A stretch of 64,000 nucleotides of DNA from Haladaptatus sp. DJG-WS-42 (GTDB lineage: Archaea > Halobacteriota > Halobacteria > Halobacteriales > Halococcaceae): assembly GCF_037198285.1 (NCBI RefSeq), contig NZ_CP147243.1:2718332-2782331 (forward strand), in the 5' to 3' direction. Under the pieces are notes generated by a model. The model was not told where the DNA came from, made no database searches, and saw only the letters and a program-made list of their open reading frames with translations. This document shows, one piece after another, positions 34,764 through 43,974 of the stretch. Position numbers and translations under genes: made by a program. How positions within the stretch are numbered: position 1 is the first letter of the stretch; the number at the start of each line of letters is the position of its first letter.

Positions 34764-35162
34764 TTATTGCGCACGGTGCGCCAGATGCGCTACACCAGCA
34801 CCGACGACGCCTATAGGAAGCGAGAAAGCAATCACACCAATACCGAGTTGGATGACCGGAAGCCCCCCACCGAGCGAGAGGATGAACACGCCGAGGAGTC
34901 CACAAAGGAGGTAGCCAGCGACAGTTCGCCACCCAACGGTGAGTGGGGCTGTTTCTCCACTCCACAACCCATACACGAACGCGAGTACCGGCCCTGAGAG
35001 GAGAATTACGGCGACCGCAACGAGTCTGAATATCGAACCGAGAAACTGTCCAAGTAAGAGGGTTCCGAGCAGGCCAACGGCGCCAAGGCCAGCCCCGACG
35101 AGGCCGAAGCCAGCGACAATCCAGTTCGGCTCAGGCCCAACTGATATCGGTTCGTCTGCCAT
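34764..35162 (-). CDS. Haloarchaeal four-helix membrane protein
   Basis: A 132-residue hydrophobic protein not recognised beyond haloarchaea. It has about four membrane helices near residues 15-40, 44-66, 80-98 and 104-128 and an acidic N-terminus. It converges with the CAP-domain gene and sits 43 bases beyond the end of the AzlD gene on the same strand. No functional motif is visible. Confidence 0.7.
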   Translation of the reverse strand: MADEPISVGPEPNWIVAGFGLVGAGLGAVGLLGTLLLGQFLGSIFRLVAVAVILLSGPVLAFVYGLWSGETAPLTVGWRTVAGYLLCGLLGVFILSLGGGLPVIQLGIGVIAFSLPIGVVGAGVAHLAHRAQ

Positions 35163-35205
35163 TGTCCGTGGCTACTGAGGTGAGTGGTTTAGCTGTTGTG
35201 ACAGG

Positions 35206-35544
35206 TTAGAGCACGAACGTGAGCGTCCAGAGCACGCCCATCCCGGTTACAATCGTCGCCACCATATTTTCGGTGCGCCACGCGACCGCCCCAGCTACGA
35301 TGCCCGCGAGCAGCTTCTCGTTGCCGAGGGTGAGCGCGAGCGATTCATCGACGAGGACGAAACTCGGGAGGACAAGCGCGGCGAGTACTGCCGCTGGAAC
35401 GAACGACAGCGCGCGCTCTGCACGCGGTGGAAGGTCATCGAGCTGTCCAAACAGTTGGATGAACGACAGGCGGATGAAGAATGTGCCAACGCCTGCGGCG
35501 ATGATGATGACCCAGAGCAACAACGGATCGATTGTCGTCGGCAT
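35206..35544 (-). CDS. azlD: AzlD-type branched-chain amino-acid exporter subunit
   Basis: A 112-residue protein with four hydrophobic helices. It matches AzlD: LLLWVIIIAAGVGTFFIRLSFIQLFG, PPRAERALSFVPAAVLAALVLPSF and the final VATIVTGMGVLWTLTF. It pairs with AzlC to export branched-chain or related amino acids. Its ATG directly follows the azlC stop with no intervening base. Confidence 0.92.
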   Translation of the reverse strand: MPTTIDPLLLWVIIIAAGVGTFFIRLSFIQLFGQLDDLPPRAERALSFVPAAVLAALVLPSFVLVDESLALTLGNEKLLAGIVAGAVAWRTENMVATIVTGMGVLWTLTFVL

Positions 35545-36225
35545 TTAGTTTCCCCCCTCTGCGACGATGAGTCCGGCTGCGATGCCACAGAGCGAGCCAA
35601 TGAGCAAGCCGAGGTTAAATGGAAGTCCTGCACCAACAACGGCAATCACACCACCGCCGACGCCCGCTGCAATCGACGGGCGGTCTTTCATCGCGGTGAT
35701 GGACAACGTGAGGAAAATGAGCGGGACGGTGAAGCCAAGATTCCACTCAGCGGGGATGCTCGTCCCGACGACGATGCCCACGATGGTGGCGATTTGCCAG
35801 ACAATCCAGAGGGTGATGGCCACCCCGAAGTAGTACCAGTGTTTCTTGACCTCACTTTGTTCGAACTTGATAATCGAGACCGCAAACGCCTGGTCTGTGA
35901 GGATGTACGAGAGCAACACCTTCCATCGTTCGTTTAACTTCTGGAAGTGCGGTGCAAGCGAGGCACTGTACATCATCATCCGGAGATTGATGATGAGGAC
36001 GGTGAGAACGATAACCAGCGCCGGTGCGTCTTGGCCAATGAGTTCGATGGCGGCGAGTTGCGACGCGCCCGCGAAGATGATGACGGACATGCCAACCGTG
36101 TGCACTGCCGGAATCCCGGCGCTGACGGCGGCGACGCCCGCGATAAGCCCAAACGGGATGACGCCGAGCATGAGTGGGATGCAATCGATGACCCCCGTTC
36201 GAAAACTGTCACGTGCAGCAGACAT
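35545..36225 (-). CDS. azlC: AzlC-type amino-acid exporter subunit
   Basis: A 226-residue membrane protein of the AzlC family. It starts with SFRTGVIDCIPLMLGVIPFGLIAGVAAVSAGI and continues with FAGASQLAAIELIGQDAPALVIVLTVLIINLRMMMYSASLAPHF, the family hallmark. It forms the main subunit of the AzlCD exporter with the downstream AzlD. The gene order azlC-azlD with immediate abutment indicates co-translation. Confidence 0.94.
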   Translation of the reverse strand: MSAARDSFRTGVIDCIPLMLGVIPFGLIAGVAAVSAGIPAVHTVGMSVIIFAGASQLAAIELIGQDAPALVIVLTVLIINLRMMMYSASLAPHFQKLNERWKVLLSYILTDQAFAVSIIKFEQSEVKKHWYYFGVAITLWIVWQIATIVGIVVGTSIPAEWNLGFTVPLIFLTLSITAMKDRPSIAAGVGGGVIAVVGAGLPFNLGLLIGSLCGIAAGLIVAEGGN

Positions 36226-36273
36226 GTAAAAACGTCTTCGACAGCCGAGGTTAACGCTTGTTGTATGAGCAGT

Positions 36274-37362
36274 TTAGACCATCGCGTCCCAGCCCAATTT
36301 GGGATGTTTCTGCATGAACGAGACGAGCGCTGGGGCGTAGGTCACGAGCGGTGGGCACTCGATGCCGGAGCCGTGTAAATCCCGCACCGTATTCGGGCAG
36401 ATGTAGCTTGCTGGGTGGTCGAAGTAATCAATCACCGCCGGGTGAATTTTGAACAAATCATACACGCCCGGCACGTAGTCAAGCGCATTTTGCACTACGA
36501 CTTTCGGCATGGGAATCTGGAGCAGGCTCCGATCTGTCGCCGTCTCGAACGCTGAGAGCACCTCGGCCGCCGTTGGAGGGTCTGGGTCACAGAGCTGATA
36601 CACGGTGTCTTTCGATTCTTCCAGCTGACTCAAGTGCGCAATCGCCTCCGCAACAAAGTCGCGAGGGACGAGGTTCACCTCCGCCCGACCGGTGTTGCCA
36701 ACGACGGGGAGGACGACGCGCTTTCGCCTCCGGAGCATCCACTGCAGGAGGTAGTACGGCCCGTCGAACTTCTGCGTACCGCCCGTGTCGCTGTCGCCGA
36801 CGACGATGGCAGGCCGGTAGATGGTCGTCGCCAGTCCCCGACGCATCGCTTGCTGGACGGCCACTTCCGCCTCGAACTTCGATTCCTCGTACTGATTGTT
36901 GAACGATTGGCCCACGTCGAGGTCGGTTTCCTCGAAAATACCTTCGTGGCGACCGCTCACGTAACACGTCGAGACATAGTGGAACCGGTCTGCGTCCGCC
37001 GCCTGTGCGAACGAAAGGACATTTTTCGTCCCGGCTACGTTCACTGCCCATGCGACCTCACGCGAGACGCCGAGGTCGTAGACGGCGGCGAGGTGGAACA
37101 CTTCATCGACCGATTCATGAAGGGCCTCGACGTCGTCCAGCCCGAGATTCTCGTCGGTGATGTCGCCCGAGACGAGCGACACGCGTTCGGGACTCGTTTC
37201 TGCCCACGCCGCCACGACTGGCAGGCGACGCGCTGCCTTTTTCCAGAATTTCGGCTGGACGAGGCAGGTGACAGTGGTCTCTTCGTCAGTTTCTGCGAGC
37301 AATCGTTCGAGCACCGCAGTTCCGAGAAAACCGGGAAAGCCCGTAAAGAAAATGTGGGTCAT
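36274..37362 (-). CDS. Extended SDR, fatty acyl/thioester reductase-like
   Basis: A 362-residue protein. An NAD(P)-binding domain begins FFTGFPGFLGTAVLERLL and has VSGDITDENLGLDD, VFHLAAVYDLGVSREVAWAVNVAGT and the catalytic NNQYEESKFEAE (Tyr-x3-Lys). This resembles the NAD_binding_4 reductases that reduce acyl thioesters or fatty aldehydes. Its gene starts four bases after the aldehyde dehydrogenase gene ends, so the pair probably interconverts alcohols, aldehydes and acids. The substrate is unknown. Confidence 0.83.
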   Translation of the reverse strand: MTHIFFTGFPGFLGTAVLERLLAETDEETTVTCLVQPKFWKKAARRLPVVAAWAETSPERVSLVSGDITDENLGLDDVEALHESVDEVFHLAAVYDLGVSREVAWAVNVAGTKNVLSFAQAADADRFHYVSTCYVSGRHEGIFEETDLDVGQSFNNQYEESKFEAEVAVQQAMRRGLATTIYRPAIVVGDSDTGGTQKFDGPYYLLQWMLRRRKRVVLPVVGNTGRAEVNLVPRDFVAEAIAHLSQLEESKDTVYQLCDPDPPTAAEVLSAFETATDRSLLQIPMPKVVVQNALDYVPGVYDLFKIHPAVIDYFDHPASYICPNTVRDLHGSGIECPPLVTYAPALVSFMQKHPKLGWDAMV

Positions 37363-37366
37363 TAGC

Positions 37367-38941
37367 TCACCGAAGCCCCGGAATGCGCCGCATGAGTTTC
37401 AGAATCGCGCTCATTCCTTTCGCGTAGAGGCGCGTTGGAACCCGACGCGGCGGCGCAATCGGGTGGATGCGTTGTTCTGCAACTGTCTGGGTTTGGGTGT
37501 ATTTGAGGAAGCCTTCGTCGCCGTGTCGTCGTCCCAGTCCCGACTGCTTCATCCCGCCCATCGGCGCATCTACAGAGCTCCACGCGGCGGTGTACGGGTC
37601 GTTCAGGTTGACTGTGCCACACTCGATGTTACGCGCAACTTCCCGGCCGCGTGCTGTATCCTCAGTCCAGACAGCTGCGTTCAATCCGTAGTCGGAATCG
37701 TTTGCCAGCTCGATTGCCTCCTCGTCGCTGCGAAACGACCGAAGCGTGACGACCGGCCCGAACGTCTCTTCTTGGGCGACGAGCATCTCGTCGGTGACGC
37801 CTTCGAGGATGGTCGGTTCGTAGAAATACGGCCCGAGGTCGGGGCGATGACGCCCACCGGTGAGGAGCCTCGCGCCCTTCTCGACCGCATCATCGACGTG
37901 CGTTCGCACTTTCGACAACTGCTTTTTGCCCATCAGCGACCCGACCTCTGCGTCGTGGTCGTAACCCGCCGCAAGGTGGAGGCCGCGCGTTCTGTTCACG
38001 AGTTCGTCGCGGAACTGCTCGTAGACGCCAGATTGGATGTAGAGGCGCTCGAAGGAGAGACAGAGTTGTCCGGCGTTGGTGAAACAGCCGCGAATCGCCC
38101 CGTCTACTGCCCATTTCATGTCGGCGTCGTCGAAGACGACCATCGGATTCTTGCCGCCGAGTTCGAGCGACGACGGAACGAGATTGCGTCCTGCCTGCTC
38201 TGCAACCTTGCGGCCCGTCTCGGTACTCCCGGTGAACTGGACGAAATCTACTGAATCGATGAGGGGCGGCCCGAGTTCCTTTCCCGAACCGGTCACGACC
38301 TGAACCACGTTCGGCGGGACGCCCGCCTCGCGGAGCAGTTTCACGGCGAGAAGCGCAGTAAAGGGCGTTTCTTCGGCTGGTTTGAGAACCACTGCGTTCC
38401 CGGCGAGGAGCGCAGGAATCGCGTCAGAAACCGCGAGCGTCAGCGGATAGTTCCACGGCGAGATAACGCCTACGACGCCGACCGGGTGGCGATACTGGTG
38501 GGCTTTCGTGAGCACCGGAAAGCCGCCTTTTCGCTTCTCGTCTGCGAGATAGCTTTCTGCGCGGTTGGCGTAGTGGCGGGCGTTGTTCGCCACGTCGAGT
38601 ACCTCCTCTACGGCGTCGCGGCGGGCTTTCCCGCTTTCGAGTTGCATCATGTCGAGCAATTCGTCTTGGCGCGAGAGCACCATGTCGTGATAGCGGGTGA
38701 GGATGGTCACCCGCTCGCTCACCTCGCGGGCGGCCCACTCTTCTTGTGCGTTCCGAGCGCGTGAGACGGCGAGTTCCACGTCCTCGGCTGTGCAGTCGGG
38801 AACCGACCCGATTTCCTCATCCGAGTAGGGCGCGTGGACGGGCCGCGTTTTTCGGTCGTCGGCCGAACGCGTAACCGTCAGCACGAGGTCTTCGAGCTGG
38901 GCGGAGTCGGTTCGCGGGGGCCAAATGGTCGAAGCAGTCAC
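37367..38941 (-). CDS. Aldehyde dehydrogenase, succinate-semialdehyde dehydrogenase 2-like
   Basis: A 524-residue ALDH. The cofactor-binding ISPWNYPLTLAVSDAIPALLAGNAVVLKPAE is at 160-190, the catalytic base Glu260 is in LELGGKNP and the nucleophile Cys294 in GQLCLSFE. It closely resembles the GabD2-type subgroup. A short basic C-terminal tail (LKLMRRIPGLR) goes beyond the usual fold and may contact membranes, as in fatty-aldehyde dehydrogenases; this is inference. It is followed by the reductase-like SDR in an operon. Confidence 0.9.
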   Translation of the reverse strand: MTASTIWPPRTDSAQLEDLVLTVTRSADDRKTRPVHAPYSDEEIGSVPDCTAEDVELAVSRARNAQEEWAAREVSERVTILTRYHDMVLSRQDELLDMMQLESGKARRDAVEEVLDVANNARHYANRAESYLADEKRKGGFPVLTKAHQYRHPVGVVGVISPWNYPLTLAVSDAIPALLAGNAVVLKPAEETPFTALLAVKLLREAGVPPNVVQVVTGSGKELGPPLIDSVDFVQFTGSTETGRKVAEQAGRNLVPSSLELGGKNPMVVFDDADMKWAVDGAIRGCFTNAGQLCLSFERLYIQSGVYEQFRDELVNRTRGLHLAAGYDHDAEVGSLMGKKQLSKVRTHVDDAVEKGARLLTGGRHRPDLGPYFYEPTILEGVTDEMLVAQEETFGPVVTLRSFRSDEEAIELANDSDYGLNAAVWTEDTARGREVARNIECGTVNLNDPYTAAWSSVDAPMGGMKQSGLGRRHGDEGFLKYTQTQTVAEQRIHPIAPPRRVPTRLYAKGMSAILKLMRRIPGLR

Positions 38942-39003
38942 TACACTGCACTACTCCTTCCCGGTGGAAAAACGTTAGCGCGGAGACAGGCCGCGAAAAA
39001 TTG

Positions 39004-39825
39004 TTACTGTCGAAGCCGCTGAATCCGCTTTTCGATTGGCGGGTGCGTCGCAAACAGCGACGCGAACAGGCCCTTCTGGACGCCGAAGATGCACATCGCG
39101 CTCACACTGTCGTCAATTCTCGTCTCCTCAACTTGGTTGTTGACGTGCCCGAGTTTCGCAAGCGCACTGGCAAGCGCCTCTGGATTCCCGGTGTAGTAGG
39201 CTGCGTCCTCGTCTGCGGCGTACTCTCGCACTCGCGAGATGACGAGTACGAATATCATGACGAGCATGTTGGCGATGATGCTCGCAATCCACGCGAGAAC
39301 CCAGCCGAAAATGCCGTCTGCGACCTGGCGCACGAGGAAGTAGACGCCCCAACCGATGAGCATCGCGACGGACTGCCCGAGCACCATCGTCACCACGTCA
39401 CGGTTCATGATGTGCGCGAGTTCGTGGGCGATGACGCCCTCCAGTTCGTCGTCGTCGAGCAGCTGCATGAGTTCGGTGCTGATGACGACAGTGCCGCTGC
39501 CTTTCCGGCCCACCGCGAAGGCGTTTGGCGACCCCATCTGGGCGTACATGAGTCGGGGCTTCGGGATGTCCATATCGTCGCTCAGGCGCTCAGTCGTGCG
39601 GTGGATGTCCGCAAAGCGGTCTTCTGGGAGGTCTTTTGCACCGACGCTGCGCACCGCGAGCCACTTGCCGAGTTTGTACTGGCCGGCGACGAGCAGCAAA
39701 CTGAGCACCGCGACGAGGGCAATCGACCCCGTCATGCTCCACGCAATCGTCGCAATCACCATGTAGAAGGCGAACAGGATGGTTCCCGCAACCGCCATTC
39801 GAACTTTGAGCCCCAAATGTCTCAT
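39004..39825 (-). CDS. htpX: HtpX-like membrane zinc metalloprotease
   Basis: A 273-residue M48 protease. There are two N-terminal membrane helices (about 10-50), the zinc site HELAH at 134-138, two further helices (about 143-195) and the third ligand Glu in REYAADEDAA. It degrades misfolded membrane proteins. The ATG at 39825 is supported by the promoter and by the family start (RHLGLKVRM); a longer reading adds an unrelated tail. Confidence 0.94.
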   Translation of the reverse strand: MRHLGLKVRMAVAGTILFAFYMVIATIAWSMTGSIALVAVLSLLLVAGQYKLGKWLAVRSVGAKDLPEDRFADIHRTTERLSDDMDIPKPRLMYAQMGSPNAFAVGRKGSGTVVISTELMQLLDDDELEGVIAHELAHIMNRDVVTMVLGQSVAMLIGWGVYFLVRQVADGIFGWVLAWIASIIANMLVMIFVLVISRVREYAADEDAAYYTGNPEALASALAKLGHVNNQVEETRIDDSVSAMCIFGVQKGLFASLFATHPPIEKRIQRLRQ

Positions 39826-39850
39826 TCTATGAAGTGTCTCCCTTGTCCTA

Positions 39851-39859
39851 CTTATATAT
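39851..39859 (-). promoter_or_regulatory. Strong TATA box of htpX
   Basis: On the minus strand ATATATAAG lies 26-34 bases before the htpX start, one of the clearest promoters in the window. Confidence 0.6.
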
Positions 39860-39954
39860 TCCATGTGACTGTCGTATTTTGGCGATTGGGTTCGCCCTCG
39901 GACCGACAGATACACCGGTGGTTTCATTCTGCCACTGTTGAATAGTCTGAACGA

Positions 39955-40992
39955 ATGGTTCTCGACTTAGTGCCTCCGGACGCCCCGGGCATCGCCACCG
40001 TCGCAATCCTCGCGGGAACCGTCGTCACCTGGTTCGGGAGCCAGTGGTTCGAAGAATCAGCCGAGCGACTTTCAGCGTACTACGGGCTTCCTGCCGTCGT
40101 GCAAGGCTCCGTCGTCGTTGCAGTGGGTTCAAGTTTTCCGGAACTCGCCAGCGTGGTCTTCACTGCGCTCTCCGGCGTGTTCGACATGGGGGTCGGGGCC
40201 ATCGTCGGGTCTGCAATCTTCAACATTCTCGTCATCCCGGCCGCATCGAACATCCTCTCCGACCAGGACCTCGAAGCCGGTCGCGCGATTGTCTACAAAG
40301 AGGCGCTGTTTTACATGGTTGCCGTGGCTGTGTTCGTGTTGACACTGGCACTCGCCGTAATCTACGAACCGGTTCCAACCGCCGGTGCGTTGGTCGGAGA
40401 ACTCACACGGCTCCTCGCCCTGATTCCGCTGTTGCTGTATGGATTGTATCTGTTCATTCAGTGGCAAGACGTTTCAGACTACGACTCCGGAGTCGAACGC
40501 GAGGGAATCGCTGTCCGTCACGAGTGGCGACGATTACTCCTCGGCCTCCTGGTCATCCTCATCGCCGTTGAACTGCTCGTTAGCGGAATCGAATCGGCTG
40601 GCCAGACGTTCGGCGTCCCCGACTTCCTCGCTGGCGTGACCATCCTCGCGGCGGCAACCAGCCTGCCAGACCTCCTCGTGAGTGTTCGCTCAGCGCAGGC
40701 CGGGCGGGGTGTAACCAGCCTCGGAAACGTCTTTGGGTCAAACACGTTCGACCTGCTCGTCGCCATCCCAATTGGGGTGCTCATCGTTGGCACTGTCAGT
40801 ATTGATTTTGCGGTCGCAGTACCGATGATTGCAGTACTGACCGTCGTGACCGTGATACTGTTCACCTTCCTGCGAACAGACCTCTCGCTCTCTAGTCTCG
40901 AAGCGTACATCCTCCTCGTCTTTTATCTGCTGTTCGTGGGGTGGATATTTGCAGAAACCGTTGGACTCACACAGCTACTCGGTAGCGCTTGA
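39955..40992 (+). CDS. Cation/Ca2+ exchanger (CaCA family) antiporter
   Basis: A 345-residue, ten- or eleven-helix exchanger with the two alpha repeats: GSSFPELASVVFTALSGVF plus GAIVGSAIFNIL, and AAATSLPDLLVSVRSAQAG plus GNVFGSNTFDLL. It exchanges Na+ or H+ for Ca2+ or a similar cation at the membrane. In the second repeat the usual Glu of TSLPE is Asp (TSLPD), a conservative change at the ion site. It diverges from htpX across 129 bases. Confidence 0.9.
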   Translation: MVLDLVPPDAPGIATVAILAGTVVTWFGSQWFEESAERLSAYYGLPAVVQGSVVVAVGSSFPELASVVFTALSGVFDMGVGAIVGSAIFNILVIPAASNILSDQDLEAGRAIVYKEALFYMVAVAVFVLTLALAVIYEPVPTAGALVGELTRLLALIPLLLYGLYLFIQWQDVSDYDSGVEREGIAVRHEWRRLLLGLLVILIAVELLVSGIESAGQTFGVPDFLAGVTILAAATSLPDLLVSVRSAQAGRGVTSLGNVFGSNTFDLLVAIPIGVLIVGTVSIDFAVAVPMIAVLTVVTVILFTFLRTDLSLSSLEAYILLVFYLLFVGWIFAETVGLTQLLGSA

Positions 40993-41136
40993 CACCGGCT
41001 AAAGAGCGCGCACGCAGAACCATCGCAAAATGGATCTGCAAACCGAAGTGCCGTCGGCCGCGGCGTGAACGCCGACACGGCGGCCCTCATGCGGGAAGCC
41101 GTGGCGCTTACCGCGAGGCGAGCGTCACTAACCGCT

Positions 41137-43917
41137 TCAGTTCTGCGTGAGCAGGCGGCGGAGCACGAGATGCAGGATGCCGCCGTTTTCGACGTACTTG
41201 ACCGCGGCAGGCGTGCCGACCTGTGCGGTGACGGGGAACTCAAGAGTCGAACCGTCGGCGCGCTCTGCGGTGACGGTGAGTTCGTCTTTCACCTCGAGGC
41301 CGTCGTCGAGGCCGCTGATGGTGAATACTTCGTCGCCGTCTAAGCCGAGGCTGTCCCAGCCGTCGCCGTCGTGGAACTGCAGCGGCAGGACGCCCATGCC
41401 GACGAGGTTGTCGCGGTAGATACGCTCGTAGCTCTCTGCGATGGTCGCGCGGATACCGAGCAGGTCAGTCCCCTTGGCGGCCCAGTCACGCGAGGAACCC
41501 GTCCCGAACTCGACGCCGGCCATGACGATGAGTGGCGTGTCGTCCTCGCGGTAGCGCCCGCTCGCGTCGAACACGGTGGTCTCGTCGTTCGTCGGATGGT
41601 GGATGGTGTAGCCGCCCTCAACGTCGTCCAGCATCTCGTTTTCGATGCGGACGTTCGCGAACGTCCCGCGCATCATGACTTCGTGGTTCCCCCGGCGGGA
41701 GCCGTAGGTGTTGAAGTCAACCGGTTCGACGCCTTGGTCGATGAGCCACTGACCAGCCGGGAGGTTCGAACTGAACGGCCCGGCCGGGCTGATGTGGTCT
41801 GTCGTCACGGTGTCGCCGAGGAGCATGAGACAGCGCGCGTCTGCGATGTCTTGGACGCCCGGCTTTTCGAGCGGGAAGTCCTTGAAGAACGGCGGTTCGC
41901 GGATGTACGTCGAGGTGCTGTCCCAGTCGTACACGTCGCCGGTCGGGGCTTCGAGCGCTTCCCAGCGTTCGTCGCCCTTGAATACGTCTGCGTACTTCTC
42001 TTTAAACATCTCCGGGGCGACGCTCTCTTGGATGGCCGTCTGAATCTCGTCGACGCCCGGCCAGAGGTCTGCGAGGTAGACTGGGTCGCCCTCGTCGTCC
42101 GTTCCGAGTGGGTCCGTCTCTAAGTCGATGTCCATCCGCCCTGCGAGGCCGTAGGCGACCACGAGCGGCGGGCTGGCGAGATAGTTCGCACGAACCTTCG
42201 GGTGGATGCGCGCTTCGAAGTTGCGGTTGCCAGAGAGCACCGAGGTCGTCCACAGATCGTGGGCGTCGATGGCGTTCTCGATTGGCTCAGGGAGCGGCCC
42301 GGCGTTCCCGATACACGTCGTACAGCCGTAGCCGACGACGTTGTAGCCGAGTTCTTCGAGGTACGGCAACAGGCCGGAGGCTTCGAGGTACGCCGTCACA
42401 ACGCGGCTGCCGGGTGCGAGGCTCGTCTTCACGAACGACGGCACTTCGAGGCCGCGGTCGATGGCGTTCTTTGCGAGCAGTCCGGCGGCAATCATCACTG
42501 ACGGATTCGAGGTGTTCGTACAACTCGTGATTGCGCTCACGACGACCGAGCCGTGGCCAATCTCCGTCTCCGTACCGTCTGGCATCGTGACCGGTACTTT
42601 CTTCGAGAGTTCACCCACGTCGGGCAAGTCTGCGGGTTTCGTGCGCGGCTCGTCGTCGAAGCCGCCCTCACCGAGCCAGCGAGCGAGTTGCTCTTCGTCG
42701 ATTTCGTGGAGTTCGTCCTCAAACTCGCCGTGGACGAGTGCCCGAAAGTGACGCTTCATGTCCGGCAGCGAGACGCGGTCTTGCGGGCGCTTTGGGCCGG
42801 CGAGGCTTGGCGTAATCGCAGTGAGGTCGATTTCGACGACTTCCGTGTATTCGGGTTCCTGCTCGCCGTAGAGACCCTGCGCCTGCAGATACTCTTTGAC
42901 GAGTTCGATGTGCTCTGGGTCGCGGCCCGTGAGTTCGAGGTAGTCGAGCGTCGCGTCGTCAACCGGGAAGACGCTGATGGTCGAGCCTTGTTCGGGGGCC
43001 ATGTTCGAGATGGTCGCACGGTCTGCGACGGTGAGGTTCCCCACGCCAGGGCCGAAGAACTCGACGAAGCGGTCAACCACGCCGACCTCGCGGAGGTCTT
43101 CGGTGACGTGAAGCACGAGGTCCGTCGCGGTTGCGCCTTCTGGGAGCGCGCCCGTCAGGCGAACCCCGACGACTTCGGGGAGTTTCATGGTGATTGGCTG
43201 GCCGAGCATCGCGGCTTCGGCCTCGATGCCGCCGACACCCCAGCCGACGACGCCGATGCCGCCAATCATTGGGGTGTGGCTGTCGGTGCCGACGAGGGTG
43301 TCGGGCAGGAGCCAGTCGTCGCCGTCTTGCTCGCGGTCGTGGACGACCTGACCGAGGTACTCTAAATTAACTTGGTGGACAATCCCGGTTCCCGGTGGGA
43401 CGACGCGGAAGCCGTCGAAGGCCTGCTGTGCCCACTTGAGCGCGCGATAGCGCTCTGCGTTACGCTCGTATTCGAGTTCGACGTTCTGTTCGTAGGCTTC
43501 CTCAGAGCCGTAGAAGTCGACCTGCACACTGTGGTCGATGACGAGGTCGATGGGGACGCTCGGCTCGACGAGTTTCGGGTCTTTGCCCTTTCGCTCGACC
43601 GCAGAGCGGAGTGCGGCGAGGTCCACGACGGCAGGGACGCCGGTCAGGTCTTGCAGAACGACGCGAGACGGCGTAAACGGCACTTCAACGTCCGGGACGT
43701 CTGGGGCCCACGACGCGGCGTTTCGCACGTCTTCTTCGGTAATCATGTCGCCGTCTACGTTACGGAGGACAGATTCGAGGAGGATTCGGATGCTAACGGG
43801 CAGGCGAGACGTGTCACAGATACCCTCGTCGTCAAGAACTGTGAGGTCTGCCATTTTGTAAGTAGTGCCATCGTGCTCAAACTCGCGAATGGCACCAAAT
43901 GGGTTCGGTCCGTCCAT
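41137..43917 (-). CDS. acnA: Aconitate hydratase (AcnA/IRP type)
   Basis: A 926-residue aconitase interconverting citrate and isocitrate in the citric acid cycle. The [4Fe-4S] ligands are in SCTNTSN (near residue 463) and GCTTCIGNAG (near 531). The swivel domain has AGVEFGTGSSRDWAAKGTDLLGI. The N-terminus, FGAIREFEHDGTTYKMADL, matches the AcnA/IRP clade. The ATG at 43917 is chosen from this alignment. It is monocistronic, with the MFS gene downstream in another unit. Confidence 0.95.
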   Translation of the reverse strand: MDGPNPFGAIREFEHDGTTYKMADLTVLDDEGICDTSRLPVSIRILLESVLRNVDGDMITEEDVRNAASWAPDVPDVEVPFTPSRVVLQDLTGVPAVVDLAALRSAVERKGKDPKLVEPSVPIDLVIDHSVQVDFYGSEEAYEQNVELEYERNAERYRALKWAQQAFDGFRVVPPGTGIVHQVNLEYLGQVVHDREQDGDDWLLPDTLVGTDSHTPMIGGIGVVGWGVGGIEAEAAMLGQPITMKLPEVVGVRLTGALPEGATATDLVLHVTEDLREVGVVDRFVEFFGPGVGNLTVADRATISNMAPEQGSTISVFPVDDATLDYLELTGRDPEHIELVKEYLQAQGLYGEQEPEYTEVVEIDLTAITPSLAGPKRPQDRVSLPDMKRHFRALVHGEFEDELHEIDEEQLARWLGEGGFDDEPRTKPADLPDVGELSKKVPVTMPDGTETEIGHGSVVVSAITSCTNTSNPSVMIAAGLLAKNAIDRGLEVPSFVKTSLAPGSRVVTAYLEASGLLPYLEELGYNVVGYGCTTCIGNAGPLPEPIENAIDAHDLWTTSVLSGNRNFEARIHPKVRANYLASPPLVVAYGLAGRMDIDLETDPLGTDDEGDPVYLADLWPGVDEIQTAIQESVAPEMFKEKYADVFKGDERWEALEAPTGDVYDWDSTSTYIREPPFFKDFPLEKPGVQDIADARCLMLLGDTVTTDHISPAGPFSSNLPAGQWLIDQGVEPVDFNTYGSRRGNHEVMMRGTFANVRIENEMLDDVEGGYTIHHPTNDETTVFDASGRYREDDTPLIVMAGVEFGTGSSRDWAAKGTDLLGIRATIAESYERIYRDNLVGMGVLPLQFHDGDGWDSLGLDGDEVFTISGLDDGLEVKDELTVTAERADGSTLEFPVTAQVGTPAAVKYVENGGILHLVLRRLLTQN

Positions 43918-43974
43918 GTGGGTTGTTACAGAGCCACGTGTATTCAATAGTGTCGGTGTGCACATTTCCGGACG

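Noticed and set aside
41065..41343. 92-codon plus-strand frame starting in the spacer before aconitase
   Set aside because: Most of it is antisense to acnA; the first 24 codons alone are too short to support.
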